Source of the DNA: Teichococcus aestuarii | GTDB lineage: Bacteria; Pseudomonadota; Alphaproteobacteria; Acetobacterales; Acetobacteraceae | Assembly (NCBI RefSeq): GCF_003116135.1 | Contig: NZ_PDOA01000002.1 | Location: 434,001-498,000, forward strand | DNA: 64,000 nucleotides | Direction of reading: 5' to 3' | Shown here: positions 57,584 to 64,000 of the stretch, piece by piece | Position numbering within the stretch: the first letter of the stretch is position 1 | How the letters are laid out: the number at the start of each line of letters is the position of its first letter | Notes under the pieces: model-generated | Databases searched by the model: none | What the model saw: the letters and a program-made list of their open reading frames with translations, nothing else | Told to the model about the DNA's origin: nothing | Made by a program: the position numbers and the translations under genes

Positions 57584-57958
57584 TCATTCCCCCCGCCCTT
57601 CGAGCCGGAACCGCGCCTGAGCCACACTGTCGCTGTCCAGCGCCGCCCGGATGGCGGCTTCTCCCTCCCCGGTCCTGACCACGGCGAGGATGGCATCGAA
57701 CCAGGGCGCTTCGCCCCGGGTGCGGGCGAGGAACAGCCGGTCCAGCGCGATGGCCACGGGATTGCGCGGCTGGCAGCAGGCGCAGCCGATGGGGTGCGGC
57801 GTGGCGGGCGGCGCGGCGAAGCGCTCGACACGCGCCGGGCTTTGCGGCAAGGGGGCGCCGTCCTCGGCCAGCACCGTGGCCCCTGGGGGGGCGTCGGCGG
57901 CATCCAGCAGGCGGACGGGGGTTCGGGCATCGACGGACCAGCGCATGGCGCTAGACAT
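57584..57958 (-). CDS. Small CxCC protein resembling a CobW/G3E GTPase fragment without P-loop
   Basis: 124 residues. HPIGCACCQPRNPVAIALDRLF followed by PWFDAILAVVRTGEGEAAIRAALDSDSVAQARFRLEG runs parallel to the CxCC metal site and downstream segment of CobW-type metallochaperone GTPases. In those proteins GCxCCxxRxDL is followed by FDxVxIExTGxxxPxxVxxxLxxDxxVxxxxRLDG. The P-loop and the C-terminal domain are absent. The N-terminal 55 residues match nothing I know. The gene is divergent from the ArsR-methyltransferase gene and its ATG lies inside their shared palindrome; ATG 57946 is an alternative start. Confidence 0.72.
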   Translation of the reverse strand: MSSAMRWSVDARTPVRLLDAADAPPGATVLAEDGAPLPQSPARVERFAAPPATPHPIGCACCQPRNPVAIALDRLFLARTRGEAPWFDAILAVVRTGEGEAAIRAALDSDSVAQARFRLEGRGE

Positions 57959-57975
57959 AAAGAAGTCTTTATGTC
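57954..57975. promoter_or_regulatory. Perfect palindromic operator between the CobW-like and ArsR-methyltransferase genes
   Basis: GACATAAAGA, a 2-nt spacer (AG), then its exact reverse complement. It is an AT-rich 22-nt site 12 nt before the ArsR gene and covering the start of the divergent gene, the position expected for autorepression. A related site lies upstream of ahcY (7809-7828). Confidence 0.85.
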
Positions 57976-57987
57976 ATCCGCAAGCCC

Positions 57988-58941
57988 ATGGAGACCCTGC
58001 TGGCGCAATTGCGCGCCACCGCCGAACCGACCCGCCTGCGCCTGCTGGCCCTCTGCGCCCGCGGCGCCTTCTGCGTGTCCGAGCTCTGCGCCATCCTCGG
58101 CCAGAGCCAGCCGCGCCTCTCCCGCCACCTGAAGCTGCTGGTCGAGGCCGGGCTGCTGGAGCGGCTGCCGGAGGGCGCCAATGTCTATTTCCAGCTCTCG
58201 CCCGAGGCGGCGCTGATCCGCCAGGTGCTGGCGCGGCTGCCGGAGGAGGAGCCGGTGGTGGCCGCCGACCGCCGCGCCGCCGCCCGCATCGCCGCCGAGC
58301 GGGCGCGCGCCGCCTCCGAGGCGTTCCGCCGCGACGGCGCGGACTGGGACGAGATGCGCGCCCTCGACCTGCCGGCCGCCGCCATCGAGGACGCGCTGCT
58401 GGCGCTGCTGCCCGCAGGGCTGGGCCGGGTGGCCGATATCGGCACCGGCACGGGCCGGCTGCTGGAGGTGATGGCGCCGCGCGCGGCCGCCGTGCTGGGG
58501 CTGGATGCCAGCCGCGAGATGCTGGCGCTGGCCCGCGCCCGCCTTGGCGAGCGGAACCTCGCCAACGCCAGCGTGCGGCTGGCCGACATGTACCGCCTGC
58601 CGCTGCCCGATGGCGGCTTCGACGCCGCCACCTTGCAGATGGTGCTGCACTATGCCGAGGACCCCGCCGCCGCGCTGGCCGAGGCGGCGCGCATCCTGCG
58701 CCCCGGCGGGCTGCTCGTGGTGATCGACCTGGCGCCGCATGGGCGGCAGGACGTGCTCTCCGGCCTCGCGCATCGCTGGCCCGGCTTCGACGATGCGGGG
58801 CTGGCCGGCTGGCTCGGCGCCGCCGGCTGCGCGCCGCTGCCGCCGGTGGAGATCGCCGGCCCGCTGCCGGTCCGGCTCTGGCCGGCGCGCCGGCTGGCCG
58901 TGCCGGTCGCCGCGCTGCCCGAAACCACCCTGACCTTCTGA
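57988..58941 (+). CDS. ArsR-type regulator fused to a SAM-dependent methyltransferase domain
   Basis: 317 residues. Residues 1-95 form an ArsR winged helix (TRLRLLALCARGAFCVSELCAILGQSQPRLSRHLKLLVEAGLLERLPEGANVYFQLS). Residues about 145-260 are a class I methyltransferase fold with RVADIGTGTGRLLEVM, GLDASREML and LQMVLHYAEDP. This architecture is known from predicted SAH/SAM-responsive regulators of methionine-cycle genes (SahR-like) in proteobacteria; effector binding by the methyltransferase-like domain is inferred. metH starts 19 nt downstream. Its promoter carries the palindrome at 57954-57975. Confidence 0.93.
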   Translation: METLLAQLRATAEPTRLRLLALCARGAFCVSELCAILGQSQPRLSRHLKLLVEAGLLERLPEGANVYFQLSPEAALIRQVLARLPEEEPVVAADRRAAARIAAERARAASEAFRRDGADWDEMRALDLPAAAIEDALLALLPAGLGRVADIGTGTGRLLEVMAPRAAAVLGLDASREMLALARARLGERNLANASVRLADMYRLPLPDGGFDAATLQMVLHYAEDPAAALAEAARILRPGGLLVVIDLAPHGRQDVLSGLAHRWPGFDDAGLAGWLGAAGCAPLPPVEIAGPLPVRLWPARRLAVPVAALPETTLTF

Positions 58942-58960
58942 CACGAAAAGGCCCCCCTCC

Positions 58961-61900
58961 ATGGCCCGTCCGCCCCTGCTCGAAGCCCTGCGCGACCGTG
59001 TCCTGCTCTGCGATGGCGGGATGGGCAGCCGTGTCCAGGCGCTCACCCTCGATGTCGAGAAGGATTACTGGGGCAAGGAGAACTGCACCGAGGTGCTGTG
59101 CCTCTCCCGCCCCGAGCTGGTGCGCGAGATCCACCGCGGCTACTACGAGGCCGGGTCGGACATGGTGCTGACCAACTCCTTCGGCGGCTCGCCGATCACG
59201 CTGGAGGAGTTCGAGCTGGGCTCGAAGGCCTTCGAGATCAACAAGCTCTCGGTCGAGCTGGCGCGCGAGGCGGCGGAGAGCTTTTCCGATGGCCGCGACC
59301 GCTGGGTGATCGGCGATATCGGCCCCGGCACCAAGCTGCCCTCCCTCGGCCATATCGACTACGACACGCTGGAGCGCGCGCTCACCGAGCAGTGCCGCGG
59401 CCTGATCGCCGGCGGGGCGGACGCGCTGCTGACCGAGACCAACCAGGACACGCTGTTCATCAAGGCGGCCGTGAATGCCGCCAAGATCGCGCTGCGCGAG
59501 GCGGGCCGCGACATCCCGATCTTCGTGCAGGTGACGGTGGAGACCACCGGCACCCTGCTGGTGGGCGCCGACATCGCCGCCGCCACCACCGTGGTGCAGG
59601 CGCTGGACGTGCCGCTGATCGGGCTGAACTGCGCCACCGGGCCGCAGGAGATGGCCGAGCATGTGCGGTATCTCGCGCAGAACTGGCCCGGGCTGATCTC
59701 GGTGCAGCCCAATGCCGGCCTGCCCGAGCTGGTGGACGGCCAGACCCACTACCCGCTGGCGGCGGCCGAGATGGCCTCCTGGATGGAGCGCTTCGTCACC
59801 GAGGATGGCGTCAACCTGATCGGCGGCTGCTGCGGCACCTCGACGCCGCATATCCAGGCGCTGGACGCCATGCTGCGCCGGGTGGGTGGCGGGCGCTTCC
59901 GCCCGGCGCCGGTGGCGCGCAAGGTCCACTGGGTGCCGTCGGTCGCCAGCCTCTACGGCGCCACCACGCTGCGGCAGGAGAATTCCTATTTCTCCATCGG
60001 CGAGCGCTGCAACGCCAACGGCTCCAAGGCCTGGCGCGAGCGGCAGGCGGCGCATGACTGGGATGCCTGCGTCGCCATCGGGCGCGAGCAGGTGGGGGAG
60101 GGCTCCAACTCCCTCGACATCTGCACCGCCTTCGTCGGCCGCGACGAGATGGCCGAGATGAACGAGGTGGTCCGCCGCTTCACCGGCAGCGTCAACGCGC
60201 CGCTGGTGATCGACTCGACCGAGACGCCGGTGATCGAGGCGGCGCTGAAGCTGCATGGCGGCAAGCCGATCATCAACTCGATCAACTTCGAGGATGGCGA
60301 GCAGGCGGCCGAGGACCGGCTGAAGCTGGCCAAGAAGTTCGGCGCCGCGGTCATCGCGCTGACCATCGACGAGACGGGCATGGCGAAGACGGCGGAGGAC
60401 AAGCTCCGCATCGCGACAAGGCTGGTGGAGTTCGCCTGCGGCAAGCACGGCCTGCCGCAGAGCGACCTGCTGATCGACCCGCTGACCTTCACCATCGCCA
60501 CCGGCAACGAGGACGACCGCAAGCTGGGCGAGTGGACGCTGGAGGGCATCCGGCTGATCCGCGAGCGCTTCCCGGACATCCAGATCATCCTCGGCCTGTC
60601 GAACATCTCCTTCGGCCTGAACCCGGCCTCGCGGCACGTGCTGAACAGCGTGTTCCTCGACCACGCGGTGCGCGCCGGCATGACCGGGGCCATCGTGCAT
60701 GTCAGCAAGATCAAGCCGCTGCACAGCATCCCGCCCGAGGAGGTGAAGGTCGCCGAGGATTTGATCTTCGACCGCCGCAGCGAGGGCTACGACCCGCTGC
60801 AGAAGCTGCTGGAGATGTTCGCCGGCCGCAAGGCGGCGGATTCGGCCAAGAAGGTGAAGGCCGAGACGGTGGAGGGGCGGCTGAAGGACCGCATCGTCGA
60901 TGGCGACCGCAAGGGGCTGGACGACGAGCTGGCCGACGCGCTGGCCAAGGGCATCGCGCCGCTCGACATCATCAACGGCATCCTGCTCGACGGCATGAAG
61001 GTGGTGGGCGAGCTGTTCGGCGCCGGCAAGATGCAGCTCCCCTTCGTGCTGCAATCGGCCGAGACGATGAAGGCGGCGGTGGCCTGGCTCGAGCCGCACA
61101 TGGAGAAGATCGAGGGCCAGGAGAAGGGCACCATCGTGCTCGCCACGGTGAAGGGCGACGTGCACGACATCGGTAAGAACCTGGTCGACATCATCCTGAC
61201 CAACAACGGCTACAAGGTCGTCAACCTCGGCATCAAGGTGCCGCTGAACGACATGGTGGCGGCGGTGCGCGAGCATAAGGCGCACGCCATCGGCATGTCC
61301 GGCCTGCTGGTGAAGTCCACCGTGGTGATGCGCGAGAACCTCGAGGAGATGTCGCGCCTCGGCGTCGAGGTGCCGGTGCTGCTGGGCGGCGCCGCGCTGA
61401 CGCGCAACTTCGTCGAGGATGACTGCGTCCGCGCCTATGCCAACGGCAAGGTCGCCTATGCGCGCGACGCCTTCGACGGCCTGCACCTGATGGACAAGGT
61501 GATGGGCAATGATTTCGACGGCTACCTGGCCGCGCTGCAATCGAAGCGCAGCGGCAAGTCGAAGAACAGCACCCGCACCCTCGGCACGGCCGACCCGCGC
61601 GGCTTCGCCCCCGTCGATGTCAACTACGCCGAGGCGCGGCGGCGGCGGCTGACGGCGGAGGAGCCGGTGCCGGTGCCGCCCTTCTGGGGCGCGCGGGTGA
61701 TGGAATCCGACCCCAAGGCCATCATCCCCTTCCTCAACGAGCGCAGCCTCTACCAGTTCCAGTGGGGCTTCCGGAAGCAGGGGCGCAGCCTGGAGGACTT
61801 CATCGGCTGGGCGAAGCAGGAGCTGCGCCCGGTGCTGAAGCGCATGCTGGCCCTGGCCGAGCAGGAGAAAATCCTGCGGCCCCAGGCCATCTACGGCTAC

Positions 61901-62461
61901 TGGAAATGCGCCGGCCAGGGCAACGACGTCATCCTGTTCGAGGAGGACGGGGTGACGGAGGCGGCTCGCTTCACCCTGCCGCGCCAGCCCAAGGAGGATG
62001 GCGACTGCATCGCCGACTTCGTGCGCGACATCGGCGACGGGCCTTCGAGGCGCGACGTCATCGGCCTGCAGGTCGTCACCGTCGGCCAGAAGGCCAGCGA
62101 CATCGCCCGCGAGTGGTTCGAGGGCAACCGCTACCAGGACTACCTCTATCTGCACGGCCTCTCGGTGGAGATGGCCGAGGCGATGGCGGAATACGTCCAC
62201 AAGCGCATCCGCGCCGAGCTGGGCTATGCCGGCGAGGATGACCGCGACATGGAGAAGATGCTCTCCCAGGGCTATCGCGGCGGCCGCTACTCCTTCGGCT
62301 ACCCCGCCTGCCCGCGGCTGGAGGACCAGGCGCCGCTGCTGAAGCTGCTGAAGGCCGAGCGCATCGGCGTCTCGATCTCGGACGAGTGGCAGCTCCACCC
62401 GGAGCAGTCCACCAGCGCCATCGTGCTGCACCACCCGCGCGCCAAGTATTTCTCCGTGTGA
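58961..62461 (+). CDS. metH: Methionine synthase, cobalamin-dependent
   Basis: 1166 residues, full length. It moves a methyl group from methyltetrahydrofolate via cobalamin to homocysteine. Homocysteine domain: zinc ligands Cys224 (GLNCATGP) and Cys290/Cys291 (GGCCGTS). Pterin domain: SIGERCNANGSKAW, DICTAFVGRDEM. Cobalamin domain: KGDVHDIGKNLV, with His735 as the lower axial ligand. Activation domain: RPQAIYGYWKCAGQGND, GLSVEMAEAMAEYVHKRIR, and GRYSFGYPACPRLEDQ. It is co-transcribed with the ArsR-methyltransferase gene and ends at a terminator. Confidence 0.98.
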   Translation: MARPPLLEALRDRVLLCDGGMGSRVQALTLDVEKDYWGKENCTEVLCLSRPELVREIHRGYYEAGSDMVLTNSFGGSPITLEEFELGSKAFEINKLSVELAREAAESFSDGRDRWVIGDIGPGTKLPSLGHIDYDTLERALTEQCRGLIAGGADALLTETNQDTLFIKAAVNAAKIALREAGRDIPIFVQVTVETTGTLLVGADIAAATTVVQALDVPLIGLNCATGPQEMAEHVRYLAQNWPGLISVQPNAGLPELVDGQTHYPLAAAEMASWMERFVTEDGVNLIGGCCGTSTPHIQALDAMLRRVGGGRFRPAPVARKVHWVPSVASLYGATTLRQENSYFSIGERCNANGSKAWRERQAAHDWDACVAIGREQVGEGSNSLDICTAFVGRDEMAEMNEVVRRFTGSVNAPLVIDSTETPVIEAALKLHGGKPIINSINFEDGEQAAEDRLKLAKKFGAAVIALTIDETGMAKTAEDKLRIATRLVEFACGKHGLPQSDLLIDPLTFTIATGNEDDRKLGEWTLEGIRLIRERFPDIQIILGLSNISFGLNPASRHVLNSVFLDHAVRAGMTGAIVHVSKIKPLHSIPPEEVKVAEDLIFDRRSEGYDPLQKLLEMFAGRKAADSAKKVKAETVEGRLKDRIVDGDRKGLDDELADALAKGIAPLDIINGILLDGMKVVGELFGAGKMQLPFVLQSAETMKAAVAWLEPHMEKIEGQEKGTIVLATVKGDVHDIGKNLVDIILTNNGYKVVNLGIKVPLNDMVAAVREHKAHAIGMSGLLVKSTVVMRENLEEMSRLGVEVPVLLGGAALTRNFVEDDCVRAYANGKVAYARDAFDGLHLMDKVMGNDFDGYLAALQSKRSGKSKNSTRTLGTADPRGFAPVDVNYAEARRRRLTAEEPVPVPPFWGARVMESDPKAIIPFLNERSLYQFQWGFRKQGRSLEDFIGWAKQELRPVLKRMLALAEQEKILRPQAIYGYWKCAGQGNDVILFEEDGVTEAARFTLPRQPKEDGDCIADFVRDIGDGPSRRDVIGLQVVTVGQKASDIAREWFEGNRYQDYLYLHGLSVEMAEAMAEYVHKRIRAELGYAGEDDRDMEKMLSQGYRGGRYSFGYPACPRLEDQAPLLKLLKAERIGVSISDEWQLHPEQSTSAIVLHHPRAKYFSV

Positions 62462-62484
62462 GAAGCGGGGCAGGGCGCAAGCCG

Positions 62485-62515
62485 GGGCGGGGCCGCGCCA
62501 CAGCCCCGCCCTTTT
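62485..62515 (+). terminator. Rho-independent terminator of metH
   Basis: A perfect 9-bp GC stem (62485-62493 with 62503-62511) followed by TTTT, 23 nt after the metH stop. Confidence 0.85.
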
Positions 62516-62574
62516 CGGGTTTCCCTTCCCGGCGCTCCCTGGCCTAGAACGCCCTCGACTGGACACAGCGCAGG

Positions 62575-63471
62575 ATGAGCGGAATGAGCCGTGCGACGAC
62601 CCTCGCGACGGGCAGCGTGGGCGTGGCCCTGGCGGTGCTGGGGCTGAAGGCGCTGGCCTGGTGGCTGACGGGCAGCGTGGCCCTGTTCGCCGATGCGCTG
62701 GAATCGATCGTCAACGTCGCCGCGGCCGTCGCGGCGCTGCTGGCCATCCGCCTCTCCGCCACGCCGCCGGATGCCAACCACCCCTATGGCCACGCCAAGG
62801 CCGAGTATTTCTCGGCCGTGCTGGAGGGGGTGCTGATCGTCGTCGCCGCCCTGCTGATCCTGAACGAGGCCTGGGGGGCGTGGCAGGCGCCGAGCGCGCC
62901 CACGGTGCCGGCCATGGGGCTGGCCATCTCCACCCTGGCCACCGCCATCAATGGCGGTTGGTCCTGGCTGCTGTTCCGCAACGGGCGGCGGCTGCGCTCG
63001 CCGGCGCTGCTGGCCGATGCGCGGCACCTGCTGTCGGATGTCATCACCTCCGCCGGGGTGGTGGTGGGGGTCGGCGCCGTGGCGCTCACCGGCATCCTGT
63101 GGCTCGACCCGCTGCTGGCGGCGCTGACGGCGGTGAACATCCTGTTCTCCGGCTGGCAGCTGATGCGCGAGAGCGTCGGCGGGCTGATGGACGAGGCGGT
63201 GGAGCCGGGGCTGCTGGCGCGCATCCGCCACCTGGTCTCCACCGAGGCGGCCGGCGCCATCGAGGCGCACGACCTGCGCACGCGGCATTCCGGCAGCACC
63301 ACCTTCGTCGAGTTCCACCTCGTCGTGCCCGGGGACATGCGGGTGGCCGAGGCGCACGAGATCTGCGACCGGATCGAGGCGGCGCTGAAGGCGGAGCTTG
63401 GCAGCGCGGTCATCACCATCCATGTGGAGCCGGAGATGAAGGCCAAGCACCAGGGGGTGCTGGTCCTCTAA
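62575..63471 (+). CDS. Cation diffusion facilitator family transporter
   Basis: 298 residues. Six membrane segments, with metal-site motifs in helix 2 (FADALESIVNVAA) and helix 5 (LLADARHLLSDVITS) and the signature HPYGHAKAEYFSA after helix 2. The C-terminal cytoplasmic domain (AHDLRTRHSGSTTFVEFHLVVPGDMRVAEAHEICDRIE) is the usual metal-sensing domain. It exports zinc, iron or other divalent metals by proton exchange; the metal cannot be named. GGATGAGCGGAATG leaves two possible ATG starts (62575 and 62584). Confidence 0.94.
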   Translation: MSGMSRATTLATGSVGVALAVLGLKALAWWLTGSVALFADALESIVNVAAAVAALLAIRLSATPPDANHPYGHAKAEYFSAVLEGVLIVVAALLILNEAWGAWQAPSAPTVPAMGLAISTLATAINGGWSWLLFRNGRRLRSPALLADARHLLSDVITSAGVVVGVGAVALTGILWLDPLLAALTAVNILFSGWQLMRESVGGLMDEAVEPGLLARIRHLVSTEAAGAIEAHDLRTRHSGSTTFVEFHLVVPGDMRVAEAHEICDRIEAALKAELGSAVITIHVEPEMKAKHQGVLVL

Positions 63472-63474
63472 AGT

Positions 63475-63575
63475 CTTTTCCGTTCGTACTGGCTCACGGA
63501 AAAGGCTCTAGATCGTTGTTTTCACGAGCATCTTCACGCGATCAGGCGAAGCAGCCTGCTCGCGATCTGCTCTAG
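63475..63575. repeat. Hairpin-rich intergenic element
   Basis: It holds a 9-bp stem CTTTTCCGT (63475-63483 with 63496-63504), then CTCTAGATC (63506-63514), then a stem CGCGATCAGGC/GCCTGCTCGCG with a single mismatch (63537-63547 with 63554-63564), then GATCTGCTCTAG (63564-63575). The nested inverted arrangement resembles extragenic repeats seen in Acetobacteraceae and Methylobacterium; that is recollection, not a search. Confidence 0.55.
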
Positions 63576-63595
63576 CGTTTTCCCGGGAGGGCGGC

Positions 63596-64000
63596 ATGGT
63601 CAGGCTGGACAGGATCACCACGCGCGGCGGCGATGGCGGGCAGACCTCGCTCGGCGACGGCACGCGGGTGACCAAGGATTCGCTGCGCATCGAGGCGATC
63701 GGCGCGGTCGACGAGGCCAATGCCGCGATCGGCCTGCTGCGGCTGCACACCGAGGGCGGGCCGGACGCCATGCTGGCGCGCATCCAGAACGATCTGTTCG
63801 ACCTCGGCGCCGATCTCTGCGTGCCGGGGGATGGCGCGGCGGAAGAGGGCGGCCGCGCCCGGCTGCGCATGGCCGACAGCCAGTGCGCCCGGCTGGAGGC
63901 GGAGGTGGCGACGATGAACGAGGACCTGCCGCCGCTGCGCTCCTTCATCCTGCCCGGCGGCACGCCGGCGGCGGCGCATGCCCATCTGGCGCGCACCGCG
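63596..64000 (+). CDS. PduO-type cob(I)alamin adenosyltransferase (N-terminal part)
   Basis: The ATG at 63596, preceded by GGGAGGGC, opens a frame that runs off the right edge (135 codons). The sequence shows the PduO/MMAB pattern: RITTRGGDGGQTSLGDGTRVTKDSLRIEAIGAVDEANAAIGLLR, DLFDLGADLCVPG, and later LPPLRSFILPGGTPAAAHAHLART. The enzyme transfers adenosyl from ATP to cob(I)alamin. It sits 1.1 kb after metH, a cobalamin enzyme, so the area is rich in B12-related genes. Confidence 0.93.
   Translation, partial: MVRLDRITTRGGDGGQTSLGDGTRVTKDSLRIEAIGAVDEANAAIGLLRLHTEGGPDAMLARIQNDLFDLGADLCVPGDGAAEEGGRARLRMADSQCARLEAEVATMNEDLPPLRSFILPGGTPAAAHAHLARTA

Noticed and set aside
58942-58960. Cobalamin or SAM riboswitch before metH
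   Set aside because: Only 19 nt separate the regulator gene and metH, too short for any riboswitch.
57974-62566. Very long minus-strand reading frame (over 1500 codons) opposite metH
   Set aside because: It is the antisense shadow of metH and the ArsR gene in GC-rich DNA; the translation is His/Arg/Gly-rich with no family, and the plus-strand genes are certain.

Overview
The window reads as a chromosomal segment of a very GC-rich alphaproteobacterium, most likely Acetobacteraceae (Roseomonas-like). The grounds are the base composition, frequent GTG/TTG starts, the combination hprK-rapZ-EIIA(Man)-HPr-EI beside a ChvG/ChvI two-component system and pckA, a TakP-like TRAP binding protein, a Bug-family binding protein and an S-layer/RTX-type surface protein. 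The genus is inference. About 56 protein genes, two tRNAs and a set of hairpins and palindromes can be supported. No CRISPR array, prophage, insertion sequence or rRNA is visible.

Layout. 1-7.8 kb: end of an SDR gene, a Bug-type binding protein, two identical tRNA-Ala(GGC) genes, the two subunits of a 3-oxoacid CoA-transferase, a secreted Pro/Ala-rich protein, uppP, a TakP-like binding protein and ahcY. 7.8-19.5 kb: a methyltransferase-like gene, then the regulatory PTS operon (hprK, rapZ, EIIA, HPr, EI on the minus strand), a dehydratase/acetyltransferase pair, chvI-chvG, a HugZ-like gene and divergent pckA. 19.5-30.5 kb: a MarR-GNAT fusion, pnp, a nitronate-monooxygenase-like flavoprotein with extra cysteines, DoxX, and two large glycosyltransferases. 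30.5-36 kb: nucleoside transporter, rmuC, an XRE-cupin regulator, an acetyltransferase, purH. 36-39.7 kb: an AT-rich interval followed by an 829-residue S-layer-like protein. 39.8-57.5 kb: polA with an overlapping CHCC zinc-finger gene, then scattered enzymes, transporters and a catalase. 57.5-64 kb: a small CobW-like fragment, an ArsR-methyltransferase regulator, metH, a cation diffusion facilitator and the start of a PduO-type cobalamin adenosyltransferase.

The best candidate for an undescribed system is a methionine/S-adenosylhomocysteine regulon. A perfect 10+2+10 palindrome lies between the divergent CobW-like fragment and the ArsR-methyltransferase-metH operon (57954-57975). A degenerate copy of the same operator lies upstream of ahcY, 50 kb away (7809-7828). 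These link MetH, AhcY and a P-loop-less CxCC protein under one probable SAH/SAM-sensing repressor. Several other genes (pckA, the XRE-cupin gene, the MarR-GNAT gene) carry strong palindromes overlapping their promoters or starts. A second theme is the PTS/ChvGI/pckA block, which probably couples carbon/nitrogen status to envelope and gluconeogenic control.
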